Positions 35,451 through 44,932 are shown, numbered from the stretch's first letter. The stretch is 64,000 nt of DNA from an uncultured Eubacteriales bacterium (GCA_902800625.1 CADCFG010000001.1:124001-188000), one strand, 5' to 3'. Numbers and translations are program-made. Notes: generated by a model not told the origin, from the letters alone.

Positions 35451-36202
35451 GAGAACTTGCCGAGGCCGCTGATGCCCCAGCGCAGCGTGTTGACCAGCGC
35501 GGCGGGCAGCTTCTGGCGCAGATAGCCGCGATAGAAGCCGAACTGCCTGGCCACCAGCTTGAACTTGTTGCCGGTGGTGCTGCCGGAAAGCACGCGATAA
35601 CTGGCCAGCACGTCCGGGTTGCCGTAGGCCGTGCCCGCCAGCTTCACGATGTCATACCAATAAGCGTAGTCGTCACGAATGGATCTCAGCTCCTCGTGGA
35701 GCATCACCTTGCCATGGGAAGAGGCGTCGTACAGGCCCGTGAGGCAGCCGATGCGGTTCATCACCGCCATGTCCTTCAGGGTGATCTCCGGCATACAGGC
35801 GGTGGGATGCTGGATCTCCCGGGAATGTTCGTCGATGTGCCGATAGGAGCAGCACACGCAGGCCGCATTCATTTTTCGCATAAAAGCCAGCTGGCGCTCC
35901 AGGAAATCCGCGTCCCAGACATCGTCCGCGTCCAGCAGCGCGATATACCGCCCCCGGGCGCGGCGCATGCCGTTGTTGCGGGCGGCTGCCGTCCCGGCGT
36001 TGGCCTGGCGGAGCAGCTGGATGCGGCTATCCTTCACTGCGTATTCAGACGCAAGGCGGGCGGTGCCGTCGGTGGAGCCGTCGTCCACGACCAGCATCTC
36101 CCAGTTGGTATAGGTCTGCCCCAGCACCGATTCGATCGTCTCGGCGAGGAACCGCTCGCCATTGTAGCATGGCGTGATGATGGATACCATACCCTCGACC
36201 AC
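35447..36202 (-). CDS. GT2 family glycosyltransferase
   Basis: A 251-residue GT-A transferase. VSIITPCYNGERFLAETIESVLGQ, VVDDGSTDGT, NAGTAAARNNGM and the metal-binding LDADDVWD are typical of family GT2. Acceptor and donor are unknown. The GTG start at 36202 has AAAGGGG upstream. An in-frame ATG four codons later is an alternative. It is the first gene of the operon with the GlfT-like protein and glf, so it probably builds the same glycan. Confidence 0.87.
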   Translation of the reverse strand: MVEGMVSIITPCYNGERFLAETIESVLGQTYTNWEMLVVDDGSTDGTARLASEYAVKDSRIQLLRQANAGTAAARNNGMRRARGRYIALLDADDVWDADFLERQLAFMRKMNAACVCCSYRHIDEHSREIQHPTACMPEITLKDMAVMNRIGCLTGLYDASSHGKVMLHEELRSIRDDYAYWYDIVKLAGTAYGNPDVLASYRVLSGSTTGNKFKLVARQFGFYRGYLRQKLPAALVNTLRWGISGLGKFS

Positions 36203-36260
36203 GAAAGCCGCCCCTTTGCAAGCGCCGGAAAAGGCGCATAAATCACCAAATTACCTTTTT

Positions 36261-36289
36261 ATCGTATCATGGATGGGTATAAAAGTCAA
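36261..36289 (-). promoter_or_regulatory. Promoter of the galactofuranose operon
   Basis: Minus strand: TTGACT (36289-36284), a 17-base spacer and TACGAT (36266-36261). It begins within a few bases of the FGGY-kinase terminator. Confidence 0.68.
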
Positions 36290-36295
36290 GAAAAA

Positions 36296-36313
36296 GGCCG
36301 CGCAAGCGCGGCC
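36296..36313 (-). terminator. Terminator of the cdaA-kinase operon
   Basis: Perfect 8-bp stem GGCCGCGC/GCGCGGCC with a two-base loop, followed on the minus strand by TTTTTCTTG. Confidence 0.82.
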
Positions 36314-36327
36314 CTTTGATGCCTTGT

Positions 36328-37932
36328 TTACAGCTTGATGCACTCCACGGCGGCCTTTTCGATGGGCAGGCCGGCGCTGTAACGCTGGATATAGGCGTCG
36401 AAGCTGGCCACGTCGCCAGCGTCTGGCTTCATGACCTCGCCCAGCTTGCCCGCAAAGATGCGGTTGCCCAGGTAGGCCTCCAGGGTCTCCCCCTTCTCCT
36501 TGTCTGCCATGTAGCCCGCCAGCAGCGCGATGCCCCAGGCGCCGCCCTCGCCGGCTGTCTCCATCACGGCCACGGGCGCGTTCAGCGCCGCCGCCATGAT
36601 CCTCTGGCCCACGCCCTTGGTCTTGAACAGGCCGCCGTGGCCCAGGATCTGGTCCACCTTCACGTTCTCCTCGTCGATGAGTATGTTCATGCCGATCTTA
36701 AGCGTGGCCAGCGCAGCGTACAGGTGGGTGCGCATGAAGTTGGCCAGGGTGAAGCGGCTGTCGGGCGTGCGGACGAAGAGGGGCCGGCCCTCTTCAAAGC
36801 CGGTGATGCTCTCGCCGGAGAAGTAGTTATACGCCAGCAGGCCGCCCAGGTCAGCGTCGGCCTCCAGCGCCTTGCGGTACAGCGTGCCGAACAGCTGGTT
36901 GGCGTCGGGATGGATGCCCATGGCCTCCGCGAACTCGCCGAACAGCTTCACCCAGGCGTTCAGGTCGCTGGTGCAGTTGTTGCAGTGCACCATGGCCACG
37001 GGCTTGCCGGAGGGCGTGGTGACCATGTCGATTTCCGGGTGCACCTTCTTCAGCGCCTCGTCCAGCACGATCATGGCGAACACGGAGGTGCCCGCGCTGA
37101 CGTTGCCGGTGCGCACGGTCACGCTGTTGGTGGCCGCCATGCCGGTGCCGGCGTCGCCCTCGGGCGGGCACAGCGGCGCGCCCGCCTCCAGCTGGCCGCT
37201 CACGTCCAGCAGCTTCGCGCCCTGCTCGGTGAGCGTGCCGGCGTTCTCGCCCGCCACCAGCACCTTCGGCAGGATGTCGCGCAGCTTCCAGGCATAGCCC
37301 CTGTCCGCGATCAGCGCGTCGAAGCTGTCCACCATGCCGTCATCGTAGTCGTTGACGTTGCTGTCGATGGGGAACATGCCGGAGGCCTCTCCCACGCCGA
37401 CCACCTTCTCACCGGTCAGCTGCCAGTGGACGTAGCCCGCCAGGGTGGTCAGGAAGCGGATCTGGGGCACGTGCTCCTCGCCGTTGAGGATCGCCTGGTA
37501 CAGGTGGGCGATGCTCCAGCGCTGGGGAATGTTGAAGTTCAACCGCTCGGTCAGGGCCTCCGCCGCGGGACCGGTGATGGTGTTGCGCCAGGTGCGGAAG
37601 GGCACCAGCTGGTTGCCGTCGCCGTCGAAGGGAATGTAGCCGTGCATCATGGCGCTGAAGCCAATGGCGGCCAGCTTTTTGACGGTGGTGCCGTACTGGG
37701 CCTTCACGTCGTCCAGCAGCTTGGCGTAGCAGTCCTGCAGGCCCGCCCAGGCGTCCTTCAGGTCATAGGTCCAGATGTTGTTCACCAGCTGGTTCTCCCA
37801 GTCGTGGGCGCCCTGGGCGATGGGATTGCCCGCGGGGTCGGTCAGCACGGCCTTGATGCGGGTCGAGCCAAATTCCACGCCGAGGCGGGCCTTGCCGGCT
37901 TCGATGATCGTGCGGATGTCCTTCGTGCTCAT
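36328..37932 (-). CDS. FGGY-family carbohydrate kinase
   Basis: A 534-residue two-domain sugar kinase of the FGGY/ASKHA fold. [17 protein letters not shown] near residue 16 is the N-terminal phosphate loop. [27 protein letters not shown] and the C-terminal [19 protein letters not shown] (adenosine motif) are present. It resembles xylulokinase-like proteins, but the sugar cannot be named. AGGAGG precedes the ATG. It lies 19 bases downstream of the Fe-alcohol dehydrogenase and ends at the terminator. Confidence 0.85.
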   Translation of the reverse strand: MSTKDIRTIIEAGKARLGVEFGSTRIKAVLTDPAGNPIAQGAHDWENQLVNNIWTYDLKDAWAGLQDCYAKLLDDVKAQYGTTVKKLAAIGFSAMMHGYIPFDGDGNQLVPFRTWRNTITGPAAEALTERLNFNIPQRWSIAHLYQAILNGEEHVPQIRFLTTLAGYVHWQLTGEKVVGVGEASGMFPIDSNVNDYDDGMVDSFDALIADRGYAWKLRDILPKVLVAGENAGTLTEQGAKLLDVSGQLEAGAPLCPPEGDAGTGMAATNSVTVRTGNVSAGTSVFAMIVLDEALKKVHPEIDMVTTPSGKPVAMVHCNNCTSDLNAWVKLFGEFAEAMGIHPDANQLFGTLYRKALEADADLGGLLAYNYFSGESITGFEEGRPLFVRTPDSRFTLANFMRTHLYAALATLKIGMNILIDEENVKVDQILGHGGLFKTKGVGQRIMAAALNAPVAVMETAGEGGAWGIALLAGYMADKEKGETLEAYLGNRIFAGKLGEVMKPDAGDVASFDAYIQRYSAGLPIEKAAVECIKL

Positions 37933-37951
37933 GGTGTCTGCCTCCTGTCAT

Positions 37952-39130
37952 TTATCTGTCTGCGATGCGCAGAATCGATTCGATGTCACCCGGGGTCATG
38001 GGAAATACGCCGCCGGTGGTGCCGTCGGGATTGGTCTTTTTCGTATGGGCGGCCAGGGCGGGAATGTCGGCGTTTTCGATGCCAAGCTCCCTGAGCGTCA
38101 GCGGCATGCCGATTTCCCGGAGGAACGCCTCGTGGGCCTCTATTCCCCTCAGTGCCGTCTCCTCTGGATGCTCAAAGTTCATCCCGCAGCCATATACCCG
38201 CACGGCGAACTGGGCAAAGCGAATGACGTTCTTCTGATAATGATACCGCATCCACGCCGGGAACACCACCGCCAGGCCCGCGCCATGGGCCACGTCGTAG
38301 ACGGCGGACAGCTCGTGTTCGATCTGGTGGCTGCCCCAGTCCTGTTTGCGCCCAACGCCCAGGGTGTCGTTGTGGGCAAGGGTGCCGGCCCACATCAGCT
38401 GGGCCTGGGCTTCGTAATCGTCGGGGTGTTTGACCGCAATGCGGGCAGCCCGGATGACGGCGGCCATGGCGCCTTCCGCCATGCGGTCAATGATGTCCAC
38501 GTTGGGCGTATCGGTAAAATAGCGCTCCATGATGTGGGCCAGTATGTCCGTGGCGCCGCTGGCGATCTGATAGGGCGGCAGCGTCATGGCCAGCTCCGGG
38601 TTCATAATGGCGAATTTGCAGCGGTTCAGCTCCGTGCGCACGCCCCGCTTGGTCTTGGTGGCCTCCTGGGTGATCACGCAGCTGTTGGAGGATTCGCTGC
38701 CGGCGGCGGCCATGGTCAGCACCGCGCCAACGGGCAGGGAGTTCTGAGGCTTTGCCTTGCCGCAGAAGAAGTCCCAGAAGTCGCCGTCATAGCGCACGCC
38801 GTGGGCGATGGCCTTGGAGGAGTCGATGGCGGAGCCGCCGCCGACGGCAAGGACGAAGTCCACATTCTCCCTGCGGGCGAGCTCGATGCCCCTGTAAACC
38901 ATCGTGTCCCGGGGGTTGGGTTGAGCGCCGCCCAGGGTGACGCAATCGATCCCGGCTTCCTCCAGAGATTTCTGCACCCGCCCGATCAGGCCAGAGCGCA
39001 CGGCGGAACCGCCGCCGTAGTGGATCAGCACTTTTGTGCCGCCGAAATCGCGCACCTGCTGGCCAGCCTGTTCCTCCGCGCCGCGACCAAACACGAACCT
39101 CGTGGGCACGCAATGGGTGAAATTCAGCAT
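37952..39130 (-). CDS. Iron-containing alcohol dehydrogenase
   Basis: A 392-residue group III alcohol dehydrogenase, closest to BdhA/YqhD-type butanol or aldehyde reductases. The NAD(P) site GGGSAIDSSKAIAHG and metal ligands in ATDILAHIMERYF and HQIEHELSAVYDVAHGAGL are complete. The ATG at 39130 is preceded by AGGGG at seven bases. The longer frame lacks a ribosome binding site. It probably reduces aldehydes or ketones to alcohols. It sits 10 bases after the membrane-protein gene of the cdaA operon. Confidence 0.93.
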   Translation of the reverse strand: MLNFTHCVPTRFVFGRGAEEQAGQQVRDFGGTKVLIHYGGGSAVRSGLIGRVQKSLEEAGIDCVTLGGAQPNPRDTMVYRGIELARRENVDFVLAVGGGSAIDSSKAIAHGVRYDGDFWDFFCGKAKPQNSLPVGAVLTMAAAGSESSNSCVITQEATKTKRGVRTELNRCKFAIMNPELAMTLPPYQIASGATDILAHIMERYFTDTPNVDIIDRMAEGAMAAVIRAARIAVKHPDDYEAQAQLMWAGTLAHNDTLGVGRKQDWGSHQIEHELSAVYDVAHGAGLAVVFPAWMRYHYQKNVIRFAQFAVRVYGCGMNFEHPEETALRGIEAHEAFLREIGMPLTLRELGIENADIPALAAHTKKTNPDGTTGGVFPMTPGDIESILRIADR

Positions 39131-39140
39131 ATCGATTCCC

Positions 39141-39803
39141 CTATTTCTTCTTTTTGTCGCTGAACTCATCGGCCACAGGCAGGTTTGAGACGTTGAACAC
39201 CTCGTCCTCGTAGCGGTCGGAAACCTCCGGCTTGTTCAGCTTGCCCTCGAAGATGCTGTCCGGCTCGAAATTGCCGTCTTTCTGTTCGTTTTTAACGCGG
39301 CGGACACTGGACGGGCCCTCCTTGCGCTCTACGCGCCGCTCCACCTTTGCGCTGCGCCGGCGGCCAGGCTCCGGCTTCACAGGCCGCTTGCCGTTCTTCA
39401 CCACGGCACCGCGGGGGCGGTCGTCCTTGCGGCGGCGCACGACAGTGCTGGCGACCACGTAATCATGCTCGTCCCAGTTGCCACTGAGGTTGCGCTCCCA
39501 GTCGGGGGCCTTGTCCATGTCGGCGCTGGCGAAGAACTTTTCATCGTTGACGATCACCCGTTCCTTGCGGAACCAGACCCAGTAGGGCCGCCAGCGGATC
39601 AGCCACACGAGCCGGTCCACCACCACGCCCAGTACCAGGAAGAAGATCAGAAGCTTGAGCCAGTTCTGCGACAGCCACACCAGCGGCGAGCCCGCCGCGC
39701 TGCCGGCCAGGTTGAAAAGCCTCAACACCCAGTTGGCCAGGCCCTTGAGCCAGCCCAGCATCAGATCCACAAAGGCGTTTGAGTAATTGCTTATGGTGGT
39801 CAT
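39141..39803 (-). CDS. Unknown membrane protein with basic cytoplasmic tail
   Basis: I do not recognise this 220-residue protein. An amphipathic N-terminal region (LMLGWLKGLANWVLRLFNLA) precedes a clear transmembrane helix (LLIFFLVLGVVVDRLVWLI, about 50-68). The remaining ~150 residues are polar, with an Arg/Lys-rich central stretch and an acidic C-terminal part ending in DKKKK. It probably has one or two membrane segments and a cytoplasmic disordered tail. It lies 17 bases after cdaR, the place where many Bacillota have glmM. Confidence 0.65.
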   Translation of the reverse strand: MTTISNYSNAFVDLMLGWLKGLANWVLRLFNLAGSAAGSPLVWLSQNWLKLLIFFLVLGVVVDRLVWLIRWRPYWVWFRKERVIVNDEKFFASADMDKAPDWERNLSGNWDEHDYVVASTVVRRRKDDRPRGAVVKNGKRPVKPEPGRRRSAKVERRVERKEGPSSVRRVKNEQKDGNFEPDSIFEGKLNKPEVSDRYEDEVFNVSNLPVADEFSDKKKK

Positions 39804-39820
39804 TTATTCGGATGAGCCTC

Positions 39821-41149
39821 CTACTCGGCGACGTCGGCCTCCTCTGTGCTGACATCCGTCAGCGTCACGGAGACCGCCTCGCTCTCAAAGGTCAGGTCGG
39901 GATATCGCTCGTTGTCCACCGTCGGGCCAAGCAGGTAGTAGCCCGCGCCGTAGCCCTCCAGATCGAGGTTCACGGTCATGCCGCTCTGCTGCAGGGCCTC
40001 CACGGCGCTCTTGGGCCCGGTGACGTACACGCCCAGCGGCTCATAGCTGGCCACCAGGTTGTCCGCGGTGTTGCTGAACACCACCTTCACGTTATCAACG
40101 AAGCCGGTGATCGTCTCCTCGACGATGTTCACGTTTACGTACACCTGCTCGCTGGACACGTTTTTGAAGTCGGACAGCTGGGACACAGCGGCCCGGGCGG
40201 TAAAGCTCTGGCTGACGCCGTTGACGGGCACGGGATCCACCATCAGCTGGGTCAGGCTGTCCAGCAGGTCCTGATCCGCGGCCACGATGGCGCTCTGGGG
40301 CTGCACGGTGACGGAATCCACCACATAGCCCCGGGCAGGCGTGCCCGTGACCAGGCTTGCCGTGTCTGTGGCAAAGGGGATCTCCCGGCAGGGATAGATG
40401 TCGATGCTCACGGAAATGGAGGAGGTGGAACGGTTCAGCATGGTCTGGGGAATGACGTTCCCCTCCTGGTCCAACAGTTCAAAGGGCAGCACCTTCACGG
40501 TGGAATTCTTCATACCGGTCACGTCCACACTCACCCGGGCGGAGGCAATGCTCTGCACCACGGAGGCGGCGCCGGAGACCGTCACCGACGAGGGATTCAC
40601 CCGGCTGACATTGTACCAGTAGCCATCCATTTCGCCGCTGATATCGGGATTGACGGTGACGTTGCGGGCATCCAGGTTCTCGAATGTCAGCGTCAGCGAC
40701 TGGGGGGATATGCTGCGCACCCGGCCATAGGTGCTGCTGGCGCGCAGGGACACCTCCTGGGTGCCCGCGGCGCGCACGTTGGCAAGGTCCAGGGACACCT
40801 GTATGTTGTCGGATGACACGCGGCTGAAATCCGCCTGGGGCGCCTCCACCGTCACGGCCAAGCCGGACAGGGCGGTGCTGGGATCCTCGGTCATGGCCAG
40901 CTGGTTATTGGTCAGCACCGACTGGCCGGTGACGTTGCCCGTGAGGCCGTAGATGGTCTTCATGCGCGTGATGCTGGTGTTGGTGGTGATGACATAGTTC
41001 CACAGCAGTATGGCCAGCAGCAGCGACAGCAGCTTGTAGCCCAGGTTGTTGGACAGCGAACCGATGATCCAGCGGATGGGCCGGGGCAGCTTTTTGTATT
41101 TTTCGCTGTTGAGCATGCGCTCACGCAGCGCGGACAGCTTATTCTTCAT
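39821..41149 (-). CDS. cdaR: CdaR (YbbR-domain) regulator of diadenylate cyclase
   Basis: A 442-residue membrane-anchored extracytoplasmic protein. After a basic cytoplasmic start comes one transmembrane helix (LLSLLLAILLWNYVITT, ~40-56). A series of YbbR repeats follows, seen as recurring strands such as VTVEAPQADFSRV, VYVNVNIVEETITGF and VYVTGPKSAVEAL. CdaR proteins bind and modulate CdaA. It overlaps cdaA by 11 bases, the usual cdaA-cdaR arrangement. Confidence 0.92.
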   Translation of the reverse strand: MKNKLSALRERMLNSEKYKKLPRPIRWIIGSLSNNLGYKLLSLLLAILLWNYVITTNTSITRMKTIYGLTGNVTGQSVLTNNQLAMTEDPSTALSGLAVTVEAPQADFSRVSSDNIQVSLDLANVRAAGTQEVSLRASSTYGRVRSISPQSLTLTFENLDARNVTVNPDISGEMDGYWYNVSRVNPSSVTVSGAASVVQSIASARVSVDVTGMKNSTVKVLPFELLDQEGNVIPQTMLNRSTSSISVSIDIYPCREIPFATDTASLVTGTPARGYVVDSVTVQPQSAIVAADQDLLDSLTQLMVDPVPVNGVSQSFTARAAVSQLSDFKNVSSEQVYVNVNIVEETITGFVDNVKVVFSNTADNLVASYEPLGVYVTGPKSAVEALQQSGMTVNLDLEGYGAGYYLLGPTVDNERYPDLTFESEAVSVTLTDVSTEEADVAE

Positions 41150-42017
41150 CTTCCCGCTCCTCCTTGCGCCGCGTCCCCAGCCAGGAATACATATTGCGCT
41201 CCGGCGTGAACAGCTCGGTCAGCAGTATGTTCAGCGACCGTGTGTCCAGATGGCGGGTCAGCCGGCCCTCACGGGCCATGGAGATGATGCCAGTCTCCTC
41301 GGAGACGATCAGCGTCACGGCGTCGGTGGTCTCGGTGATGCCGATGCCTGCGCGGTGGCGGGTGCCCAGGTCCTTGCTGATGCCAGGGTCTTCTGACAGC
41401 GGCAGGATGCAGGCGGCGGCGTTGATGCGCCGGTCGCGGATGATCATCGCGCCGTCGTGAAGCGGCGTGTTGGGTTCAAATATGTTCTCGATCAGCGCGG
41501 CGGAGATCTCAGCGTCCACGCGGGTGCCGGACACGATCACGTCCTCAAGGCCCGTCTGTCTCTCAACGACGATCAGCGCGCCGATGCGCTTTCTGGACAT
41601 GTCGTTCATGGCCTTGACGATCTCCTGCACGGGGCGCTCCAGCTGCTCCTCCTCCGTCTTGCCCGCGCCGGTGCCGAACACTCGACGCATGAACTTCGAC
41701 CGGCCCAGCTGGTCAAGGCCGCGCCGGAATTCCGGCTGGAACAGGATCACCAGCACAACCAGCCCCATGCTGATCAGCTGGTTCAACAGCCATGAAACCG
41801 CGTTGAAGCGCAGAAGGCTCGAAAGACCTGCCATCACCAGCACCACCGCGATGCCCTTGAACAGCGAGTTGGAGCGTGTGTGGATCACGAGCTTTATAAT
41901 ATGATATATCAGAACGGCGAGGATCGCCACGTCCACCATATTGTGCCAGTCCGGATGCACAAACAGATTGGTAAACAGCGCGCCGATGCTGTTGAAAAAT
42001 TCCCGCACCTGCGACAT
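41139..42017 (-). CDS. cdaA: Diadenylate cyclase CdaA
   Basis: A 292-residue membrane cyclase that makes c-di-AMP from two ATP. Three N-terminal hydrophobic helices (DVAILAVLIYHIIKLVI, GIAVVLVMAGLSSLL, LISMGLVVLVILF) precede the DAC domain, which carries the active-site motifs LHDGAMII and GTRHRAGIG. The ATG at 42017 has GGGGAGG eight bases upstream. The in-frame GTG at 42026 overlaps that sequence and is excluded. It is the first gene of a five-gene operon. Confidence 0.95.
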   Translation of the reverse strand: MSQVREFFNSIGALFTNLFVHPDWHNMVDVAILAVLIYHIIKLVIHTRSNSLFKGIAVVLVMAGLSSLLRFNAVSWLLNQLISMGLVVLVILFQPEFRRGLDQLGRSKFMRRVFGTGAGKTEEEQLERPVQEIVKAMNDMSRKRIGALIVVERQTGLEDVIVSGTRVDAEISAALIENIFEPNTPLHDGAMIIRDRRINAAACILPLSEDPGISKDLGTRHRAGIGITETTDAVTLIVSEETGIISMAREGRLTRHLDTRSLNILLTELFTPERNMYSWLGTRRKEEREDEE

Positions 42018-42334
42018 GGCTGCCACCTCCCCTGTAATAAATCATGCTATACCAAATCTATTATAATACAAAACGGCACAAATGCCAACTTTCTTTTGAA
42101 AAACTGAATGAGAAAAAATTATGGCAGAATGACAGCGTTTGGGTTGCGCCTGGTGCCACCTCCTTTGCCGGGAAGTCCATATTGTCAAATTGCTGTAATG
42201 AGAGCGTATAATTTTGGATGGGGTGACAAACCGCCACAATGCGCGGCCGTGTTTTTGTGAAATCAATCAATTCACAATTCCATCGGTTTCTGTTATAATA
42301 TGTACATCGAAATTTATTGAGGAGGGTACCCATT
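42018..42334. promoter_or_regulatory. Divergent regulatory region of cdaA and the sugar ABC ATPase
   Basis: These 317 bases hold no gene. The cdaA promoter on the minus strand is TTGGCA (42088-42083), 17 bases, TATAAT (42065-42060). The msmX-like promoter on the plus strand is TTCACA (42271-42276), 17 bases, TATAAT (42294-42299). A further TATAAT at 42207-42212 has TTGTCA at a poor 19-base spacing. I see no riboswitch. Confidence 0.72.
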
Positions 42335-43456
42335 ATGGCAAGTTTGTCTCTTCGTGGTATTTACAAGATCTATGCGGGCGACGTGGTCGCGGTCAGCGAT
42401 TTCAACCTTGAAATCGAAGACAAGGAATTTATCATCCTGGTCGGCCCGTCCGGCTGCGGCAAGTCCACTACCCTGCGCATGGTCGCCGGTCTGGAGGACA
42501 TCTCCAAGGGCGAGTTGTACATTGACGACAAGCTGGTCAACCACATTCCCCCGAAGGATCGCGACATCGCCATGGTGTTCCAGAGCTACGCTCTGTATCC
42601 CCACATGACCGTTTACAACAACATGGCCTTCGGCCTGAAGCTGCGCAAGATGCCCAAGGCGGACATCGACCGTCGCGTGAAGGAGGCCGCCGCCATCCTG
42701 GGCATCGAAGCCCTGCTGAACCGCAAACCCGCCGCTCTGTCCGGTGGTCAGCGCCAGCGTGTCGCCCTGGGCCGCGCCATCGTGCGTGAACCCAAGGTCT
42801 TCCTGATGGACGAGCCTCTGTCCAACCTGGACGCCAAGCTGCGCGTGCAGATGCGTTCCGAGATCACCAAGCTGCACAAGAAGCTGCAGACCACCTTCAT
42901 CTATGTTACCCACGACCAGACCGAGGCCATGACGATGGGCTCCCGCATCGTGGTCATGAAGGACGGCTATATCCAGCAGGTTGACTCTCCGCAGAACCTG
43001 TACGACTATCCCGCCAACCTGTTCGTCGCTGGCTTCATCGGTATGCCGCAGATGAACATCTTCCGCGTGAAGCTGGAAAAGCGTGCCGATGGCGTGTGGG
43101 CCGTGTTCGGCAACAACGCCATCAAGGTGCCTGAGGGCAAGGTCCAGCGCATGACCGGCGACTATATCGGCAAGGAAGTCTTCATGGGCATCCGTCCCGA
43201 GAACATCTCCGACGACGCTGTGTTCACCTCCACCTATCCCGATGCCTGCATCGACGTGGACGTGGAAATCATCGAGCTGATGGGCTCTGAGACCTATCTG
43301 TACATGACCACCTCCGGCAAGGACGAGAACTTCATCGCCCGCGTTGACCCCCGCACCACTTCCCGCGGCGGCGACAAGATCAAGGTCGGCCTGGATGTCA
43401 ATCGCCTCCACTTCTTCGATGTGGAAACCGAGAAGACCATCCTCTCCCGCGACTAA
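42335..43456 (+). CDS. msmX: MsmX/UgpC-type multiple-sugar ABC transporter ATPase
   Basis: A 373-residue ATPase that energises CUT1 sugar importers. Walker A GPSGCGKST, signature LSGGQRQRVALGRAIVR, Walker B FLMDEPLSNLDAKLR and switch His in THDQTEAMTM are all present. A MalK-like OB/TOBE regulatory domain follows (about 235-373). One such ATPase often serves several importers. The CUT1 operon downstream on the other strand has no ATPase of its own. GAGGAGG lies nine bases before the ATG. It is monocistronic. Confidence 0.93.
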   Translation: MASLSLRGIYKIYAGDVVAVSDFNLEIEDKEFIILVGPSGCGKSTTLRMVAGLEDISKGELYIDDKLVNHIPPKDRDIAMVFQSYALYPHMTVYNNMAFGLKLRKMPKADIDRRVKEAAAILGIEALLNRKPAALSGGQRQRVALGRAIVREPKVFLMDEPLSNLDAKLRVQMRSEITKLHKKLQTTFIYVTHDQTEAMTMGSRIVVMKDGYIQQVDSPQNLYDYPANLFVAGFIGMPQMNIFRVKLEKRADGVWAVFGNNAIKVPEGKVQRMTGDYIGKEVFMGIRPENISDDAVFTSTYPDACIDVDVEIIELMGSETYLYMTTSGKDENFIARVDPRTTSRGGDKIKVGLDVNRLHFFDVETEKTILSRD

Positions 43457-43469
43457 GACAATCGCAAAC

Positions 43470-43497
43470 AGCGCCCCGTCCATTTGGACGGGGCGCT
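43470..43497. terminator. Terminator shared by msmX-like and GH4 genes
   Basis: Perfect 12-bp stem AGCGCCCCGTCC/GGACGGGGCGCT with loop ATTT, followed by TCTTTATTTCT on the plus strand. It lies between convergent genes. Confidence 0.85.
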
Positions 43498-43508
43498 TCT
43501 TTATTTCT

Positions 43509-44906
43509 CTATTTGAACCAACCCTCAGGCAGGTACCTGCGCTGGTTTTCCAACATGTCGTCAAACAGCTTTTGGCCGTCCTCCATCCGAACGCCGCCCA
43601 GCTGCGGGTCATTCATGAAGGTGGCAAGGCCCAGCTTCCGGTCGCAGGTCAACGCGGCCCTGAGTGTGTTCTCCTGATTCAGCACGTGCCTCGCCACCAG
43701 CGGCGCAAGGCCAGCCGGCATCGGCCCCGCGCAGACGGGCTCTATGCGATCCAGTCCGAACAGCGCGTTGGTCTCCACGACGCTGCCCAGCGGCAGGTCG
43801 GGCACCTGGCCACGATTGGGGACGTTCACGTTGGACACCATGTCGCCCAAACCCAGCAGTGCCTTGAGCAGCAGGTGTCCCTCTTCGCCGGAGGGCTTCA
43901 GGCTAAGCGCCTCCTCGCCGGAGATCAGCCGGTCTGAGCGCGCGAGCCGATCGCCCAAGTCCTTCACCCGCCAGTCCACACTGGTCAGCTGGAACTTCCA
44001 TTCCCGCACCGTCTCCGGGTCCCGGGTGTACAGCGGCGCGGTGAACTCCGCCAGGTGTCTGTCCCCCGCCGCGGCAATCGCGCCATAGCGGCGGAACAGG
44101 TCGAACTTGACCCTGTGGGCGCACTTGAAGTGGTTGTTCATCCAGTTGTCGTCGCCGCCGTCGTCATAACCCGTCTCGAAATACTTGTCCGCAAATTTGG
44201 CGTACAGCGGCATCAGGTCGATGTCCCTGTAGCTGGCCCGGGTCAGCCAAGTGAAGTGGTTGATGCCGGTGACGGTGGTGTACAGCTGCTGCCGGGTCAC
44301 GCCGGGGATGCCATACTCCTTCTCAAGCATGTCGCACAGCAGCTTCTGGGTTCCGAACACCTCGTGGCAGCAGCCGAAAGCCTTGATGCCGGGGAACACG
44401 TGATACAGCGTGCGCACGCACAGGCTCATTGGGTTGGTATAGTTGATGACCCAGGCATTGGGCGCGTGGTCGCGTATGGCCTCGGCGATCTCCACGAACA
44501 TGGGGATGGTGCGCATGGCACGCATGAAACCTCCAGCGCCCACGGTGTCTCCCACGGGCTGCCAGACGCCCAAGCGTTCCGGCAGATGCACGTCCGAGCG
44601 CATCTCCTCAAAGGTACCCGGCAGGATGGAGATCACCACGAAATCCGCGCCGGTCAGCGCCGCGGCAAGGGTGTCGCTCACCTCATAGCGCCAGCAGGAC
44701 AGGGCGTCCGGGTGGGCGCTGATGCGATTCCCAATGATCTCATTGCGCCGGGCTGCCTCTTTGTCGATGTCATACAGCCGGACCGTACCGCACATGTCGC
44801 CGTCCATGGCCAGATCCGTCATCAGCCCCCAGGCCCAGCCGCGGGAACCGCCGCCAATGTAAGCCACGGTCAGGTTCTTTTCACGCTGCCGTTTTACAAT
44901 GCCCAT
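43509..44906 (-). CDS. Glycoside hydrolase family 4 protein
   Basis: A 465-residue NAD- and metal-dependent glycosidase of family GH4. YIGGGSRGWAWGL is the NAD-binding loop, NAWVINYTNPMS and GCCHEVFGTQ supply metal and substrate ligands, and GINHFTW is a family hallmark. GH4 uses redox-assisted elimination, and members include alpha-glucosidases, alpha-galactosidases and alpha-glucuronidases. The exact sugar cannot be decided. The ATG at 44906 has AAGGAGG five bases upstream. It is the last gene of the glycan operon. Confidence 0.9.
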   Translation of the reverse strand: MGIVKRQREKNLTVAYIGGGSRGWAWGLMTDLAMDGDMCGTVRLYDIDKEAARRNEIIGNRISAHPDALSCWRYEVSDTLAAALTGADFVVISILPGTFEEMRSDVHLPERLGVWQPVGDTVGAGGFMRAMRTIPMFVEIAEAIRDHAPNAWVINYTNPMSLCVRTLYHVFPGIKAFGCCHEVFGTQKLLCDMLEKEYGIPGVTRQQLYTTVTGINHFTWLTRASYRDIDLMPLYAKFADKYFETGYDDGGDDNWMNNHFKCAHRVKFDLFRRYGAIAAAGDRHLAEFTAPLYTRDPETVREWKFQLTSVDWRVKDLGDRLARSDRLISGEEALSLKPSGEEGHLLLKALLGLGDMVSNVNVPNRGQVPDLPLGSVVETNALFGLDRIEPVCAGPMPAGLAPLVARHVLNQENTLRAALTCDRKLGLATFMNDPQLGGVRMEDGQKLFDDMLENQRRYLPEGWFK

Positions 44907-44932
44907 GCAAACCTCCTTGTGGGAAAAGCCCA

